Source: JBKCUI01 sp052161625
Lineage (GTDB): Bacteria; Planctomycetota; Planctomycetia; Pirellulales; Pirellulaceae
Assembly (NCBI GenBank): GCA_052161625.1
Contig: CP197412.1
Reading direction: 5' to 3' (one strand)
DNA: 64,000 bases
Under the pieces are notes generated by a model. It was not told the DNA's origin, searched no databases, and was given only the letters and a program-made list of their open reading frames with translations. This document shows positions 62,671 to 64,000 of the stretch, piece by piece. Numbering within the stretch: the first letter of the stretch is position 1; each line of letters begins with the position of its first letter. The position numbers were made by a program, and so were the translations under genes.

Positions 62671-63840
62671 TTAGCGCCGTTGATCCAATATTTCACGCGC
62701 AACAGTCTCTGCCGAACCGGTCGCTTGCAAGCGTCCCAACCAGAAACTGAGCTCTTGTTGGTTTGGAGTTCGGTTTACTAGGGCAGTCACCAAGCTCTGT
62801 ACATAGGCAGCGTCATCGCCTCGGAACATTTCACGATACTTGATGCTGGAAAGAATCCCGACTTTCAAACCATCGAGCGAGTTTCCTTGGCTCAAGTAGC
62901 CTTGCCATCCCACCAATTCCGCGGATGAAGGGGCGCGACCCAAGTATTGCAGAAAGAGCTTGCCAATCGCTTCACTGGAACCGCCGAACGAAGGGGGATA
63001 TGCCGCGCTGACAGACGAGCCGGCCGTCGAGATTCCGCCGGAACGGTCTAATACCAAGTTGTAGTTTTGGCCTAAGGAGCTGGCGTTGAGCGTAGGTGGA
63101 TTGTTGAGCTGGTACAGGATCTGCGAGCCGTACGTAATGGTCGCGATCAGCTGATACTGGTCACTCGGCGAAACATAACGTGGATCGACATTGAGTTCAT
63201 ACGCATAAGGCCCGAAGCCTTGCACAGCCACCGTGGTGCTTCCTCCTCCGACTTCGTAGAACGGCCTCGTGATATTCTTCAATTGCACATTGAGATAAGC
63301 ACCCGCTGGCAGATTCAAGTTATCTCGGATCGCGATCGAACCGGACAAGGCGCTGGAATTGGAGGTCAAGTTAGCGGTGACGCTTCGCAAGCTCCGCGTT
63401 CGCGAATCCATAATCAACAGATTGATTCGGCCGTAGGTGTCAGCATATCGTTTGATCTCTTCGGCGAGCTCGATCACTCGGCCATCGACCAGGCCCAAAC
63501 GAGATGGGCCAGCAGCGACGACCACATCGTTCACACCCAACCCGGCTTGCTGTGCCGCGCTACCGGGCGCGACCGTCGTCACGATTGCCCCTACTTCGTT
63601 GTTCTGAATCCCTACTCCCAACTTCCAATCACGGCGCGTGTTGAGGTAGCCACCAGGGTACGAGGGGGCTCCCCAGTTTCCTGTGCTGGATGCGGAGGGT
63701 GTGGCAGTGCTCGGAGTTGGAAAGGTCGAACGAGGCAGGGCACCGGAAAGCATATCGACCCATGTGGACGATTGAGCTGAAACCCGCTCGCCAGACACTA
63801 GCAATGCGATTCCTACCCCAAATGCAATTAGCTTATTCAT
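62671..63840 (-). CDS. Exported PDZ protein with YbaY-like and DUF4214-like domains
   Basis: A protein of 389 residues. Signal peptide LIAFGVGIALLVSGERVSAQ. A PDZ-like domain (about 65-155) reads KLGVGIQNNEVGAIVTTVAP and GSAAQQAGLGVNDVV. A beta domain follows with NLPAGAYLNVQLKNITRPFY and YQLIATITYGSQILY, the pattern of the YbaY/YscW lipoprotein family. The C-terminus has two helical units (LFLQYLGRAPSSAELVGWQG and LVTALVNRTPNQQELSFWLG) of the DUF4214 type found on surface proteins. There is no protease domain. It is probably a periplasmic scaffold or chaperone. Confidence 0.8.
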   Translation of the reverse strand: MNKLIAFGVGIALLVSGERVSAQSSTWVDMLSGALPRSTFPTPSTATPSASSTGNWGAPSYPGGYLNTRRDWKLGVGIQNNEVGAIVTTVAPGSAAQQAGLGVNDVVVAAGPSRLGLVDGRVIELAEEIKRYADTYGRINLLIMDSRTRSLRSVTANLTSNSSALSGSIAIRDNLNLPAGAYLNVQLKNITRPFYEVGGGSTTVAVQGFGPYAYELNVDPRYVSPSDQYQLIATITYGSQILYQLNNPPTLNASSLGQNYNLVLDRSGGISTAGSSVSAAYPPSFGGSSEAIGKLFLQYLGRAPSSAELVGWQGYLSQGNSLDGLKVGILSSIKYREMFRGDDAAYVQSLVTALVNRTPNQQELSFWLGRLQATGSAETVAREILDQRR

Positions 63841-63870
63841 GTTGTGGCTCCTGAAAAATAATTCTTGGGG

Positions 63871-64000
63871 TTATCGCATCTGCGTTCCACAGATCTCGTC
63901 CAATTCTTTATGAATGAACGAGGGATCCAACGGGAAGAAACCCGCGCGGATCGCTTCCATCTGTCCATCTCGGCTCAAGATGTAGCGAAGCATCGACTCG
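63871..64000 (-). CDS. 3' end of a probable substrate-binding protein (truncated by window)
   Basis: On the minus strand a frame enters from the window edge and ends at TAA (63871-63873). The last 42 residues include ESMLRYILSRDGQMEAIRAG, then FFPLD and DEICGTQMR. The pattern F/L-RY-LS-x-GQ followed by G-x-x-PL is typical of the end of PstS-like phosphate or other solute-binding proteins. Most of the gene lies outside, so the family is tentative. Confidence 0.6.
   Translation of the reverse strand, partial: ESMLRYILSRDGQMEAIRAGFFPLDPSFIHKELDEICGTQMR

Overview
The window looks like a chromosomal segment of a planctomycete, probably a relative of the Pirellulales. The evidence is a PVC-type heme-binding dehydrogenase with HEAT repeats and a C-terminal CxxCH domain (10.2-13.2 kb), a YdjY-domain protein, a sulfatase next to a Tat-exported sugar isomerase, several exported leucine-rich-repeat and Pro/Ala-rich proteins, a Cys/Pro-repeat envelope protein, and RHS fragments with planctomycete-style tails. 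Coding density is high and GC is medium-high, except in the tails of the RHS cassettes, which are visibly more AT-rich.

Layout. 0-8.8 kb: 3' part of an SNF2 helicase, a pcp-larB pair, exported LRR and Pro-rich proteins, a NifS-like enzyme, a membrane protein and a sulfatase-fold protein carrying a 59-residue Glu/His tract. 9-13.9 kb: a DUF3365 heme protein divergent from an Rrf2 regulator with a strong dyad between them, then the large PVC heme protein and a PEGA lipoprotein. 14-23.8 kb: LRR protein, repeat-rich spacer, tRNA-Arg(UCU), a coupled trio (hypothetical, flavoprotein, cobalamin adenosyltransferase), a large hypothetical, YdjY protein and pyrF. 23.8-30.3 kb: a tripartite RND efflux system (adaptor and pump on the minus strand, outer-membrane factor divergent). 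30.4-34.8 kb: a three-gene ExbB/ExbD-like proton-channel operon with two different ExbD-like subunits. 35-41.9 kb: small genes, a collapsed acyltransferase remnant, a rhomboid protease, exported KatG and a BON-MscS channel.

42.3-49.7 kb is the most unusual region. It holds three 5'-truncated RHS core cassettes in tandem, each with a different C-terminal tail and each followed 4-5 nt later by a different small gene. Cassettes 2 and 3 are preceded by a nearly identical block of about 1 kb that runs from a non-coding hairpin-rich leader into the RHS core. Further partial copies of the leader follow cassette 3, one interrupted by a palindromic MITE-like insertion. This looks like an orphan toxin/immunity cassette bank maintained by recombination between repeats.

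49.7-54 kb: sulfatase with EF-hands, isomerase, HTTM membrane protein and partner. 54-61.5 kb: Cys-rich envelope protein, then a housekeeping run secG-yicC-gmk-rpoZ-coaC-coaB-bshB-like-znuA-znuC, mostly with overlapping ends. 61.5-64 kb, minus strand: tgt, a PDZ/YbaY-like/DUF4214-like exported protein and the 3' end of a probable substrate-binding protein.

All family assignments come from reading motifs by eye; no database search was run.
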